Shown here one piece after another: positions 22,105 through 30,510 of a stretch of DNA of 47,425 nt; the stretch's first letter is position 1, and each line of letters starts with the position of its first letter. The notes beneath the pieces were generated by a model. It was not told the DNA's origin. It did no database searches and was given only the letters and a program-made list of their open reading frames with translations. The DNA is from Deltaproteobacteria bacterium (GTDB taxonomy: Bacteria > Desulfobacterota > DSM-4660 > Desulfatiglandales > Desulfatiglandaceae), in NCBI GenBank assembly GCA_018644785.1, contig JABGPV010000006.1, forward strand, positions 1-47,425, read 5' to 3'. The translations under genes and the position numbers were made by a program.

Positions 22105-23046
22105 ATGAAAAAAAGGCTTTTGAAAATGCTGATCTGTCCAGCATGTCTGCCGGAAGAACAGCCCCTGAACCAAAACATTTTAGAGGAAAGGGATGACGAT
22201 ATTATTGAAGGGTCGTTATCATGTGCCCACTGCGGCAAGGAATATCCCATAAAAAACGGCATCGCTTTTCTGGATCCCAATTCACCCCACAAAGCACAAA
22301 ATACACCTTCAAAGTATGAAGAAGCACCAGCCCTGGCATCTTACCTGTGGAGCCATTACGGTGATCTTCTTAAGGACGAAAACGCTTCGGTCGCCTACCA
22401 AGACTGGAACGACCTCATGCGCCCGTTATCCGGGGTCGCCATTGATGCGGGTTCCGCCGTAGGCCGGTTCACTTTTGAATTGAGCCAGAAGAGTGATTTT
22501 GCCATCGGCATCGACAATTCCCTGTCCTTTATTCGAGCGGCCAGAGAGCTGATGCTTAACTGGGAACTGGAGGTCCGATTGCAGCAGGAAGGCCATGTGA
22601 CCCGAAAGGAAACCATCATACTGCCAAAGACCTGGAAAAAAGGCAATATGGAATTCCTGGTGGGCGATGCTCAGCGGTTGCCTTTCAAATCCGGCTCTTT
22701 TTCCTCTCTTGCCTCCCTCAATCTGGTGGACAAAGTCCCAAAGCCCCTCAAACATCTCCAGGAGATGAATCGCGTGGCTAAACCAAGAGAAGCGCAATTT
22801 CTTTTTTCCGACCCCTTTTCATGGTCGGAAGAGGTGACCGAACCGGAAAACTGGTTGGGAGGAACACACGATGGCCCCTATTCGGGGAAAGGCATGGAAA
22901 ATGTGATGGGCATTCTGAACGGCCGAGAGAATGGGTTACGACCGCAGTGGCACATCCAAAAGCAGGGGTATGTCTGGTGGAAAATCCGAACCCACCAGAA
23001 TCATTTCGAACTTATCCGCAGTTGTTTTGTAAAGGCGAACCGTTAG
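22105..23046 (+). CDS. SAM-dependent methyltransferase with N-terminal Trm112-like zinc ribbon
   Basis: A 313-residue protein. The N-terminal 60 residues hold two cysteine pairs, CPAC (11-14) and CAHC (about 45-48), with the following KEYPIKNGIAFL stretch typical of Trm112-like domains. A class I methyltransferase domain follows, with an unusual motif I, IDAGSAVGRFTFEL, and GDAQRLPFKSGSFSSLASLNLVDKV as the post-motif region. The substrate is unknown. It is followed after 30 bases by a molybdopterin oxidoreductase in the same direction, so the two probably form an operon. The ATG is close to GAGGC. Confidence 0.75.
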   Translation: MKKRLLKMLICPACLPEEQPLNQNILEERDDDIIEGSLSCAHCGKEYPIKNGIAFLDPNSPHKAQNTPSKYEEAPALASYLWSHYGDLLKDENASVAYQDWNDLMRPLSGVAIDAGSAVGRFTFELSQKSDFAIGIDNSLSFIRAARELMLNWELEVRLQQEGHVTRKETIILPKTWKKGNMEFLVGDAQRLPFKSGSFSSLASLNLVDKVPKPLKHLQEMNRVAKPREAQFLFSDPFSWSEEVTEPENWLGGTHDGPYSGKGMENVMGILNGRENGLRPQWHIQKQGYVWWKIRTHQNHFELIRSCFVKANR

Positions 23047-23076
23047 GGCAGCCAAGGTCTCCTACGAGGTAATTTG

Positions 23077-25143
23077 ATGAAAAAAGATACAATTTGCCGA
23101 TTATGTTCTTCTTGTTGTCCCGTTGAAGCGACCATCGAAGGCGGCAGGCTTGTGAAGGCGGAAAGAAAATCTTTTCTGCCGGAAAAGAAACGGATGCGCT
23201 GTCCGAAATTAAACGCTGCGGTAGATATTGTCTATTCTCCCGAAAGGCTGAAAACTCCCCTGATCAGGGAAAACAGAAAGAGCGGCACGTCGTTCAGAGA
23301 AGCTTCCTGGGATGAAGCGCTAGACCATGTTGCAGGGAAATTTGAGTTTTTCAAGGAAACCCATGGTCCCCAATCCGTCTGCTGGCTGAGGGGCATGGCG
23401 GCCGACTGGGGTGCGCCCTGGGATTACGCCAATCGTTTCATGAATGTTTACGGGTCCCCCAACACCATCGGCAATGGATCGGTTTGTCACGTGGCACGGG
23501 AAATGGCCCATACCTATACCTATGGCGCCATGACAGCACCGGACTTTCGCCAATCGCGCTTCATTCTGGTCTGGGGGAAAAATGATGGGGATACCAATCC
23601 CCAGGCCTTTGAAAATATCATTTTTGCAAAAGAACAGGGCGCAAAACTGATCGTCATCGATCCCATCCGCACGGGCCTGGCTTCCATGGCGGATGTGTGG
23701 CTCCAGATAAAGCCGGGGCATGACGGGATTCTCGCCATGAGCATGATTCATGAAATCATATCAAACAATCTTTTTGATGGGGATTTTGTCCGGGACTGGA
23801 CCATTGGATTTGATGCGCTCAAAGATGCGGCGGGAGATTTTGAAGCGGAAAAAATTGCGAAGGGGATATGGCTTGAACCTGAGGAAATCAGAAATGTTGC
23901 CAGACTATATGCCACAACCAGGCCGGCTTGCATCATTGATGGTAACGGCCTGGACATGCAATTGAACGTGTTTCAACAGACCCGTGCCGTTTGTATTCTG
24001 CGGGGGTTGACCGGTAATCTGGATATACCCGGTGGGGATCTCATCCCCCAGCCCATACCGATTCGAAACATTCGACTCAAAGAGCGGTTACCGGAAGGGA
24101 TCAAAAGCGTCGCTCAAGACTATCCACTATTCAACACATTTCATGAAACCTGGGGGGTCAACGTTCAGTCCACGGTGGTGGACGCGATTTTAGATGAAAA
24201 ACCCTATCCCCTCAAAATGCTGGTGGTGCAATCCGGTAATCCGGCAGTGACCATGGCGGATACCAACCGGGCTGCCAAGGCATTTGAAATGCTGGATTTC
24301 ATGGTGGTCCTGGACCTGTTTATGACGAAAACCGCTAAAATGGCCCATGTGGTGCTGCCCGCCTGCGGCCCCTTTGAAAAAACCCAGCTTAACCGTGCGT
24401 TTATCCGCAACTACCCAATTATACTGCAGAACAGGGTCATTGATTGTGTGGGAGAAAGCTGGCCTGATTGGAAAATCACCTTCGAACTGGCAAGAAGACT
24501 TGGCATGGACCGTGAATTCCCATGGCGGAGTGCGGAGGAGGTCATCAACTATCAACTGGAACCGGTCGGCGTTACGGTGGATATGCTGCGGGAGCATCCG
24601 GAGGGTATACGGGTTGAAGATTTGGCCCATGAAAAATATAAGCGCATCGGCTTCAAGACACCGTCGGGCAAAATGGAAATTTGTTCTCAACGGCTCAAAG
24701 ATGGTGGGTATTTGCCCGTCCCCAGCCTTAAAGGAGAAACCTTAAACCCCATCAGTTTTTACACTGAAAGAATAAACTTTCCCGTGGTGGGTATTAGCGG
24801 TGCCCGCACCCGATGTTTCACCCATTCCCAGTTTAGGAATATTCCTTCACTTCTAAACCGTGAAAAGGGTTGCTTTGTGGATATTCATCCCGATGACGCC
24901 AGCGGGCAGGAGATCCTTGAAGGAAGCAAAATAAGGGTTGAAACGCCAAAGGGAAGCGTTCTTATGAACGCCAGGATCTCTAAATTGGTTCATCCCGGTT
25001 CGGTCCGCATCGGGTGGTGCTGGGGCGATCTGGACCCACGCCTCAATCTCAACAACCTCACCGACGATGACAAAAGAGACCCGGTCACCGGAACCCCATC
25101 CAGCCGGAGTTTTATGTGTCGACTGGTAAAAGAAAGGCGTTAG
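23077..25143 (+). CDS. Molybdopterin-dependent oxidoreductase (DMSO reductase family) with N-terminal [4Fe-4S] motif
   Basis: A 688-residue molybdo- or tungsto-enzyme, probably cytoplasmic because no twin-arginine signal is present. The N-terminal cluster motif is C-x2-C-x3-C (CRLCSSCC) with a fourth cysteine in RCPK near residue 45. The metal-binding region is NGSVCHVAREM at about 135-145, with a cysteine as the likely metal ligand. The middle contains VVQSGNPAVTMADTN and HVVLPACGPFEKT, and the C-terminal molybdopterin-guanine-dinucleotide domain includes HPDDA and ARISKLVHPGSVRIGWCWGD. No Fe-S or membrane subunit gene is adjacent, so the electron partner and substrate are unknown. The ATG at 23077 is preferred to the TTG at 23074. 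Confidence 0.87.
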   Translation: MKKDTICRLCSSCCPVEATIEGGRLVKAERKSFLPEKKRMRCPKLNAAVDIVYSPERLKTPLIRENRKSGTSFREASWDEALDHVAGKFEFFKETHGPQSVCWLRGMAADWGAPWDYANRFMNVYGSPNTIGNGSVCHVAREMAHTYTYGAMTAPDFRQSRFILVWGKNDGDTNPQAFENIIFAKEQGAKLIVIDPIRTGLASMADVWLQIKPGHDGILAMSMIHEIISNNLFDGDFVRDWTIGFDALKDAAGDFEAEKIAKGIWLEPEEIRNVARLYATTRPACIIDGNGLDMQLNVFQQTRAVCILRGLTGNLDIPGGDLIPQPIPIRNIRLKERLPEGIKSVAQDYPLFNTFHETWGVNVQSTVVDAILDEKPYPLKMLVVQSGNPAVTMADTNRAAKAFEMLDFMVVLDLFMTKTAKMAHVVLPACGPFEKTQLNRAFIRNYPIILQNRVIDCVGESWPDWKITFELARRLGMDREFPWRSAEEVINYQLEPVGVTVDMLREHPEGIRVEDLAHEKYKRIGFKTPSGKMEICSQRLKDGGYLPVPSLKGETLNPISFYTERINFPVVGISGARTRCFTHSQFRNIPSLLNREKGCFVDIHPDDASGQEILEGSKIRVETPKGSVLMNARISKLVHPGSVRIGWCWGDLDPRLNLNNLTDDDKRDPVTGTPSSRSFMCRLVKERR

Positions 25144-25195
25144 CGATAAATCTCATTGAACGCGGTAGAAATTTTAAAATTGAGGCCGATTAATC

Positions 25196-27352
25196 TTACC
25201 TTCTCGTTATTTCTAAATATAACTTTTCCATATCCTTTAGTAACCGTTTATTGGAAAAGCTTTTCACAACGAAAGTTCTGGCTTCATCTGTCATGCGGTC
25301 TTGCGCTTTCTTTTCCATTCCAACCAGATGTTTCAGGCCCCGAGCAAACCCGGCCGCATCATTTTTGCAACATAGAATGCCTTTTTTGCAGACCGTAAAT
25401 CCCGTTTTCATTGACATTTCCTTTTCAGGAGGTCCCAGAAGATCCCTTACGCCGCCAGCATCCGTTGAAATAACACATGTTCCGGAAGCCATGGCTTCAA
25501 TAATGGAAACAGGCGTTCCCTCATTTTCGGAGGTCAGTGCCAAAACATCCAGATCAGCGTAGACCTCGGGAAGATCACGTCGCCAGCCGCAGAAGCTGAC
25601 ATGATTTAATAAATCCATGTTTTCAACATGGGTTTCCAGTTTTCCTCTTAATTCGCCATCTCCCACCAGAACAAATCCAACATTCAAATCCTTGTTTTCA
25701 TTTATGAAAATCTTGGCCATATCCAGAAAAAGGGCATGGTTCTTGATGGGGACCAGTCGCCCGACGATTCCAACCAGTAGTGCCCCCTTTCCCTTCCCCA
25801 GTGATTTCCTGAAACGTCCCCTTCCATGAGGGTTTTTCAAAAACGGGACCAGATTAAAACCGAGCGGAATAACCCTGATTTTCTCAGCAGGTGCGATGCG
25901 GAATTTGTGGGCAAGATCTGCTTTCTGGGTCTGGCTGATGGCGATAATCACGTCTGTTTTTCGAGCGAGTAACCGTTCGATCCAGATGAACATCAGCGAT
26001 TTTGGTTGGGAGAAATAGCCTGAAAAAACGTGCCCGTGAAAGGTATGCACCGTTTTGGTGTTACCATCGGAAAACCCGTTGAAAATAACAGTAGCGAGTC
26101 TGGCGCTGGTTCCTGCCTTGGCTGTGTGGGTGTGTACAATATCAGGGGTTTCACGTCTGAGCAGTCCAAAGATTCTGAAAAATGCTTTTAAATCCATCAA
26201 CGGGCTTATCTCTCGCTGCAATTCTTCAATAATAATCGGTTTTGCTTTAAAAGGCGCAAAAAGATATCCCATATTCCCTTCGCTGGGGGAAATCTTCCCG
26301 GTAACCAGGGTTGAATGAAACATTTTGCTGTCAAGCCCTGTCGTCAACAGGTGCACATGGATAGATGGGCCACCGATGTTAAGGCGCGCGATAAACCGAA
26401 GAATCCTGATCCTGGAATCCTCTGCCTCTAAACCTCCAAGGATATTTTTTCGAAACGTATGTCTTTCAGGCTGTGGAAAGAACTTGCGAATCAGTTGTGA
26501 TACAACTACAAAGAGAAATCTATAAATAATTCCCCAGAAAACAATCGGTTTTAGTAGCGAATAGGGAGCCTTGGCATGCTTGTCAAATAGACGGAAGATA
26601 CTTCTGTGGAACTCAAAAACAGACCGAAATATGTTTGTTTCACTGCTGATACCCACATAATGGATCACGGAAGAACTCGGAAAATATACAACTTTCCAAC
26701 CCTTTTTCCAGGTTCGCCTGCACCAGTCGGCATCCTCCCAGTACATGAAAAATGTTTCATCCATAAACCCCACTTGATTAACAGCTTCCCTCCTCACCAG
26801 CATACAGGCACCGGAAACCCAGTCCACTTCCATGGGCGATATTCCGTCACTTCTGGTTGTCAGGATATTTTCCCGGGTAATGGGGTTTTTGGGGAAGATT
26901 TTGGAAAGAATCGACTTTCGCCCGAAAATGGCCGTGAGAAGATTCGGAAAAGCCCTTGCAGATCCCTGGACGGTGCCATCGGGGTCAACAACCCTGGGAC
27001 CCAGAATGCCTACTTCCGGGTGATCTGCCATGTATCCCATTGAAGCGGAAATAAGGTCTGGTTGAACAAGGGTGTCGGGGTTAAGAATCAAAATATAAGG
27101 AGCGGAACCCTGTTTCAATCCGTTATTGACGGCTTTTGCAAACCCCAGATTTCGTTTGTTCTTTATGAGCAGTATCTGGGGAAAGGCCTCTTTTAAACGG
27201 TCCACATCATCTTTTCTGGAGGCATTGTCATGAACCTGAACCCGCAACAAAAGGCCGTTAGAACTGTCAAACAAGGATTTGAGGCACCACAACAGCTGTT
27301 CCGTGCTATTATAGTTCACAATGATAATATCGAGCTGTTTCATGCGGCTCAT
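25196..27352 (-). CDS. Fused family 2 - family 4 glycosyltransferase
   Basis: A 718-residue bifunctional protein of the polysaccharide cluster. Residues 1-300 are a GT2 of the rhamnosyltransferase type (DIIIVNYNS, NKRNLGFAKAVNNG, ILNPDTLVQPD, then ADWCRR). A linker of about 40 residues leads to a GT4 (about 345-718; RFIARLNIGGPSIHV, HTHTAKAG, GIVGRLVPIKNH, TSENEGTPVSIIEAMASG with the E-x7-E-type region). Two transfers by one polypeptide imply sequential addition of two sugars. Its ATG overlaps the previous stop by one base (TAATG). It is the last gene of the cluster and converges on the molybdoenzyme gene. Confidence 0.85.
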   Translation of the reverse strand: MSRMKQLDIIIVNYNSTEQLLWCLKSLFDSSNGLLLRVQVHDNASRKDDVDRLKEAFPQILLIKNKRNLGFAKAVNNGLKQGSAPYILILNPDTLVQPDLISASMGYMADHPEVGILGPRVVDPDGTVQGSARAFPNLLTAIFGRKSILSKIFPKNPITRENILTTRSDGISPMEVDWVSGACMLVRREAVNQVGFMDETFFMYWEDADWCRRTWKKGWKVVYFPSSSVIHYVGISSETNIFRSVFEFHRSIFRLFDKHAKAPYSLLKPIVFWGIIYRFLFVVVSQLIRKFFPQPERHTFRKNILGGLEAEDSRIRILRFIARLNIGGPSIHVHLLTTGLDSKMFHSTLVTGKISPSEGNMGYLFAPFKAKPIIIEELQREISPLMDLKAFFRIFGLLRRETPDIVHTHTAKAGTSARLATVIFNGFSDGNTKTVHTFHGHVFSGYFSQPKSLMFIWIERLLARKTDVIIAISQTQKADLAHKFRIAPAEKIRVIPLGFNLVPFLKNPHGRGRFRKSLGKGKGALLVGIVGRLVPIKNHALFLDMAKIFINENKDLNVGFVLVGDGELRGKLETHVENMDLLNHVSFCGWRRDLPEVYADLDVLALTSENEGTPVSIIEAMASGTCVISTDAGGVRDLLGPPEKEMSMKTGFTVCKKGILCCKNDAAGFARGLKHLVGMEKKAQDRMTDEARTFVVKSFSNKRLLKDMEKLYLEITRR

Positions 27353-28353
27353 TAACCATTTCCAGTTTCTCGATCCTTTGAGGATCGCATGGCCAACCTG
27401 TTAAAGAAGTATTCCTTCTCAAACAAATTCCATAAATATGCATTATCGGCTTTCTTGCTCTTTTGAACATCCTGGCGCTTTTTCAATATCTCTCTTATTT
27501 GTTTTAAAGCATCTGACTTAGCCCTTATAATGCTTTTCACATTTCCTTTGAAAGAAAAATAGAGGATGGAACCGACCGTGTGGATCGTATGGAACAATAG
27601 TGTTCCCATAAGCAAAACAGATGGCATATTTTTAAAATATACCCACTCCAGGTTTCGGTGCCCGTAGTAAATGGAAATATCCGAGTCTCGAACAATGGTG
27701 CTGCTGGCCTTGTGATAGACGGTCGCATCCGGTATGTAGAGGCATTTATAGCCATTGAGCTGTGCCCGAAAACTGAGGTCCACGTCTTCGTAAATCAGGA
27801 AAAAGTCTTCATCAAAAAAACCGATTTCATCGATCATGCTTTTTCGGTACAGGGCCGCAGCGGCACAAGCACCGAAAATCCATTGAGGTTTATCATAAGC
27901 ATCTGATGGCATCCCGCGCCCGCGCAAAAGGCCTGCTCCGGCATGGGTATATCCATCCCCGGCGCGGTCGATAATGTCCGGTTTAGCATAGTGTAGGATC
28001 TTGGAAGCTGCCGACCCGGCTTGTTCGTGAGTTTCAAGCCCGGTTACAAGATTGAGCAACCACAGAGGATGTGCGACTGCGTCATTGTTTAACAGCGCGA
28101 CATATTTGGTTTTGACTTTGCTGAATGCAATGTTGTTGGCGACGCAGAATCCGGTGTTTCTGGAAAGAGAAATAGTCTTGATTTCCGGATAGTGTTTTTT
28201 CACCCAATCGACCGATCCATCCAAAGAGAAATTATCCACAAATATAGTTCCAAAGTCCCTGAATTCCTGCTTTCGGAGACTCTCAAGACATTCGGGAATC
28301 AAGGGCTTTCCGTTCCAATTTACAACAATGACGGTTACCAAATCCACTTTCAA
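27352..28353 (-). CDS. Family 2 glycosyltransferase
   Basis: A 333-residue GT-A fold enzyme of the rhamnosyltransferase/WcaE-like type. The N-terminus VTVIVVNWNG, the motif SRNTGFCVANNIAFS, the metal-binding region LNNDAVAHP and the acceptor region YEDVDLSFRAQLNGYKCLYIPDATVYHKAS are all present. A hydrophobic segment near residues 240-270 suggests membrane association. It lies 30 bases after the next GT2 upstream in the transcript and overlaps the downstream fused glycosyltransferase by one base, so it is co-transcribed. The sugar donor cannot be read from sequence. Confidence 0.85.
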   Translation of the reverse strand: MKVDLVTVIVVNWNGKPLIPECLESLRKQEFRDFGTIFVDNFSLDGSVDWVKKHYPEIKTISLSRNTGFCVANNIAFSKVKTKYVALLNNDAVAHPLWLLNLVTGLETHEQAGSAASKILHYAKPDIIDRAGDGYTHAGAGLLRGRGMPSDAYDKPQWIFGACAAAALYRKSMIDEIGFFDEDFFLIYEDVDLSFRAQLNGYKCLYIPDATVYHKASSTIVRDSDISIYYGHRNLEWVYFKNMPSVLLMGTLLFHTIHTVGSILYFSFKGNVKSIIRAKSDALKQIREILKKRQDVQKSKKADNAYLWNLFEKEYFFNRLAMRSSKDRETGNG

Positions 28354-28383
28354 TAAGCCATCCTAATATAGACAATCATATCG

Positions 28384-29517
28384 CTAAACCAAGTCAATCA
28401 ATTCATAGTGAAAATCGAGAAGTCGCCACACACTCCCTTCAGATCGTGAAATGGAAATTTTTCGGTAGGGCGCCGTTATGTGGGGAACATCAATCATAAG
28501 ACGCCCCGTTTCGGAAGTGGTATAGTCACAGCGTTCATCATTGATCTCTATAATGTAGGCTTCATCAAAAGGTTCCACCTGAAGACAGAGTCTTTGCCAC
28601 TGCTGCCTGTCATACCACGGAAGATGGATTACGCAGTTTGTTTCCACAACGGGCTCCCAACGACGAAAACCGTAAAGTATCCGATTCATGTGATTTCCTG
28701 ATCCCTGCCTCCTTAAAACCCGTTTCTTTGATTTCCTTAGCCTATCCAGAACAGAAAGAAGGAAACTCTCGAAAAGATTTCGTTGTTCCTTGAAGGACAG
28801 ATCATAACGATAGAAACCGGCCCAGGAGAAAGGCATGAGCCGTCGGCCATACTTCCTTTCGATGCGCCAAATCTCCCGATAGCGCCGCCGGTCTCCGCTC
28901 ATGGTCTTGGTTCCAGGATAGTATCGAACGGCTGCAAGCACTTCATGAATGTATTGAAACTTCGCACCGGCCCGAGACAATCGATGCCACAGATCCCAAT
29001 CCATTGTGTATTTCAAGGTCGCGTCGATTCCCCCAACCCGCTCATAGACTTTTCGACGAACAAAGCATGTGGGCTGACAAATGAAACAGGACCGCGCCAA
29101 ATCCCTTGGATTAAACGACTGAACCGGCGGAAAATAAGATAAAAAACAGCCCTCTGCCGTCACATGCACAGCATCCCCGTAGACAACATCCACATCCGGA
29201 TTCTTTTCAAAAACAGAGGAGACCCGGTCCAATGTGCCCGGAAAGTAGTAATCGTCCGCATTCAGCCATGCCACAATGTCTCCGGGAACGCGTGCCTTTC
29301 CCTTTTTTATGGCAGCCGCCTGTCCTCCGTCCGGCCCGGATTCCAGATGGTCAATCACGTCTGAATAGAATGCAGCAACTGTCTTAAAATCATCCGATGA
29401 TCCGCCGTCCATCAGCGCCACATTGAACGGAACAGATTGATGCCGAAGGCCCTCAAGTGCCCACGGGAGAAAATGACTCTGGTTGTAGTTGGGAATGGCT
29501 ATGGCAAAAGTCAACAT
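28384..29517 (-). CDS. Family 2 glycosyltransferase with C-terminal beta-rich extension
   Basis: A 377-residue protein. The GT2 domain (about 1-240) shows IAIPNYNQSHFLPWALEGL, GGSSDD, AWLNADDYYFPGTL with the DxD-like NADD, and YTMDWDLWHRL. A C-terminal extension of about 100 residues (from about GFRRWEP) looks beta-rich and is not part of the catalytic fold. The GT2 domain is a clear paralogue of the protein at 45373-46272, sharing the WLN(S/A)DD, DVVYG, CFLCQP and MD-Y/W-WL/H-RL blocks. It lies 12 bases after fcl in the transcript. Confidence 0.82.
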   Translation of the reverse strand: MLTFAIAIPNYNQSHFLPWALEGLRHQSVPFNVALMDGGSSDDFKTVAAFYSDVIDHLESGPDGGQAAAIKKGKARVPGDIVAWLNADDYYFPGTLDRVSSVFEKNPDVDVVYGDAVHVTAEGCFLSYFPPVQSFNPRDLARSCFICQPTCFVRRKVYERVGGIDATLKYTMDWDLWHRLSRAGAKFQYIHEVLAAVRYYPGTKTMSGDRRRYREIWRIERKYGRRLMPFSWAGFYRYDLSFKEQRNLFESFLLSVLDRLRKSKKRVLRRQGSGNHMNRILYGFRRWEPVVETNCVIHLPWYDRQQWQRLCLQVEPFDEAYIIEINDERCDYTTSETGRLMIDVPHITAPYRKISISRSEGSVWRLLDFHYELIDLV

Positions 29518-29529
29518 AAGGAAAGAGAA

Positions 29530-30462
29530 TTATGAGGCTATGGAAGTATAATATTGACAGGTCCGTCTGATGCCTTCTTCCAGGGATATTTTCGCCTGCC
29601 AGCCCAGGGCCGTCAGTTTGGAAACATCCAACATCTTGAGGGGGGTGCCATCCGGTTTGGTGTTATCAAAGATAAGGCTTCCATCAAATCGGATAATTCC
29701 GGCGATCATTTCGGCCAAATCCCGAATGCTCAAATCCCTTCCCACACCCACGTTGACAATTTCGCTGTCTCCATAATGGTTCATCAGAAAGAGACACGCA
29801 TCAGCCAGGTCATCCACATGCAGGAATTCCCGCCTCGGCTTTCCCGTCCCCCATATCTCCACGGAGGCATTGCCGGCAATCTTGGCTTCATGAAACTTAC
29901 GGATCAACGCCGGGAGAACATGGGATGTTTCAAGATCAAAATTATCGCCCGGGCCATAGAGGTTGGTGGGCATCAAACTGATGAAACAGGTTCCGTATTG
30001 TCTATTATAGGCCTGACACATTTTGATGCCGGCAATCTTGGCCACAGCATAGGGTTCATTGGAAGATTCCAGATAACCGGATAGCAAATGTTCCTCTTTC
30101 ATGGGCTGTGGACAGTGTTTGGGGTAAATGCAGGAACTGCCCAGAAAAAGAAGTTTTTTTGTACCGTAAAGATGTGCGGCATGAATGATGTTGGTTTCCA
30201 TCAAGAGGTTCTGGTAAATAAAATCAGCCGGGTAGGAAGCATTGGCCAGTATCCCCCCCACCCTTGCAGCCGCCATGAATACATAATCGGGTCGCTCCGC
30301 TTCAAAAAAAGCTTCAACCGATATCTGGCGGGTAAGGTCTAGTTCTTTATGGGACCTCAAAATGAGGTTGTCGTACCCTGTCTTTTTGAGGCGGCGTACG
30401 ATGGCCGCCCCCACGAGACCGCCATGCCCGGCCACATAGATTCCGGATCTCTTATTCATCAT
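29530..30462 (-). CDS. fcl: GDP-L-fucose synthase
   Basis: Converts GDP-4-keto-6-deoxy-mannose to GDP-L-fucose (epimerase-reductase, NADPH). The 310-residue SDR-extended protein has the cofactor motif [14 protein letters not shown], the family-specific [28 protein letters not shown], the catalytic [12 protein letters not shown] (Tyr-x3-Lys) and the [13 protein letters not shown] stretch, all diagnostic of WcaG/Fcl. In-frame starts are TTG 30465, ATG 30462 and ATG 30459; the first ATG is used. Its substrate normally comes from GDP-mannose 4,6-dehydratase (gmd), which is not in the window. Fucose or a related 6-deoxy sugar is thus expected in the polysaccharide. Confidence 0.9.
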   Translation of the reverse strand: MMNKRSGIYVAGHGGLVGAAIVRRLKKTGYDNLILRSHKELDLTRQISVEAFFEAERPDYVFMAAARVGGILANASYPADFIYQNLLMETNIIHAAHLYGTKKLLFLGSSCIYPKHCPQPMKEEHLLSGYLESSNEPYAVAKIAGIKMCQAYNRQYGTCFISLMPTNLYGPGDNFDLETSHVLPALIRKFHEAKIAGNASVEIWGTGKPRREFLHVDDLADACLFLMNHYGDSEIVNVGVGRDLSIRDLAEMIAGIIRFDGSLIFDNTKPDGTPLKMLDVSKLTALGWQAKISLEEGIRRTCQYYTSIAS

Positions 30463-30510
30463 CAAAGCTAAAATATCTCCAGCATTTCAGAAGATTGCTG
30501 TAATAAAATT

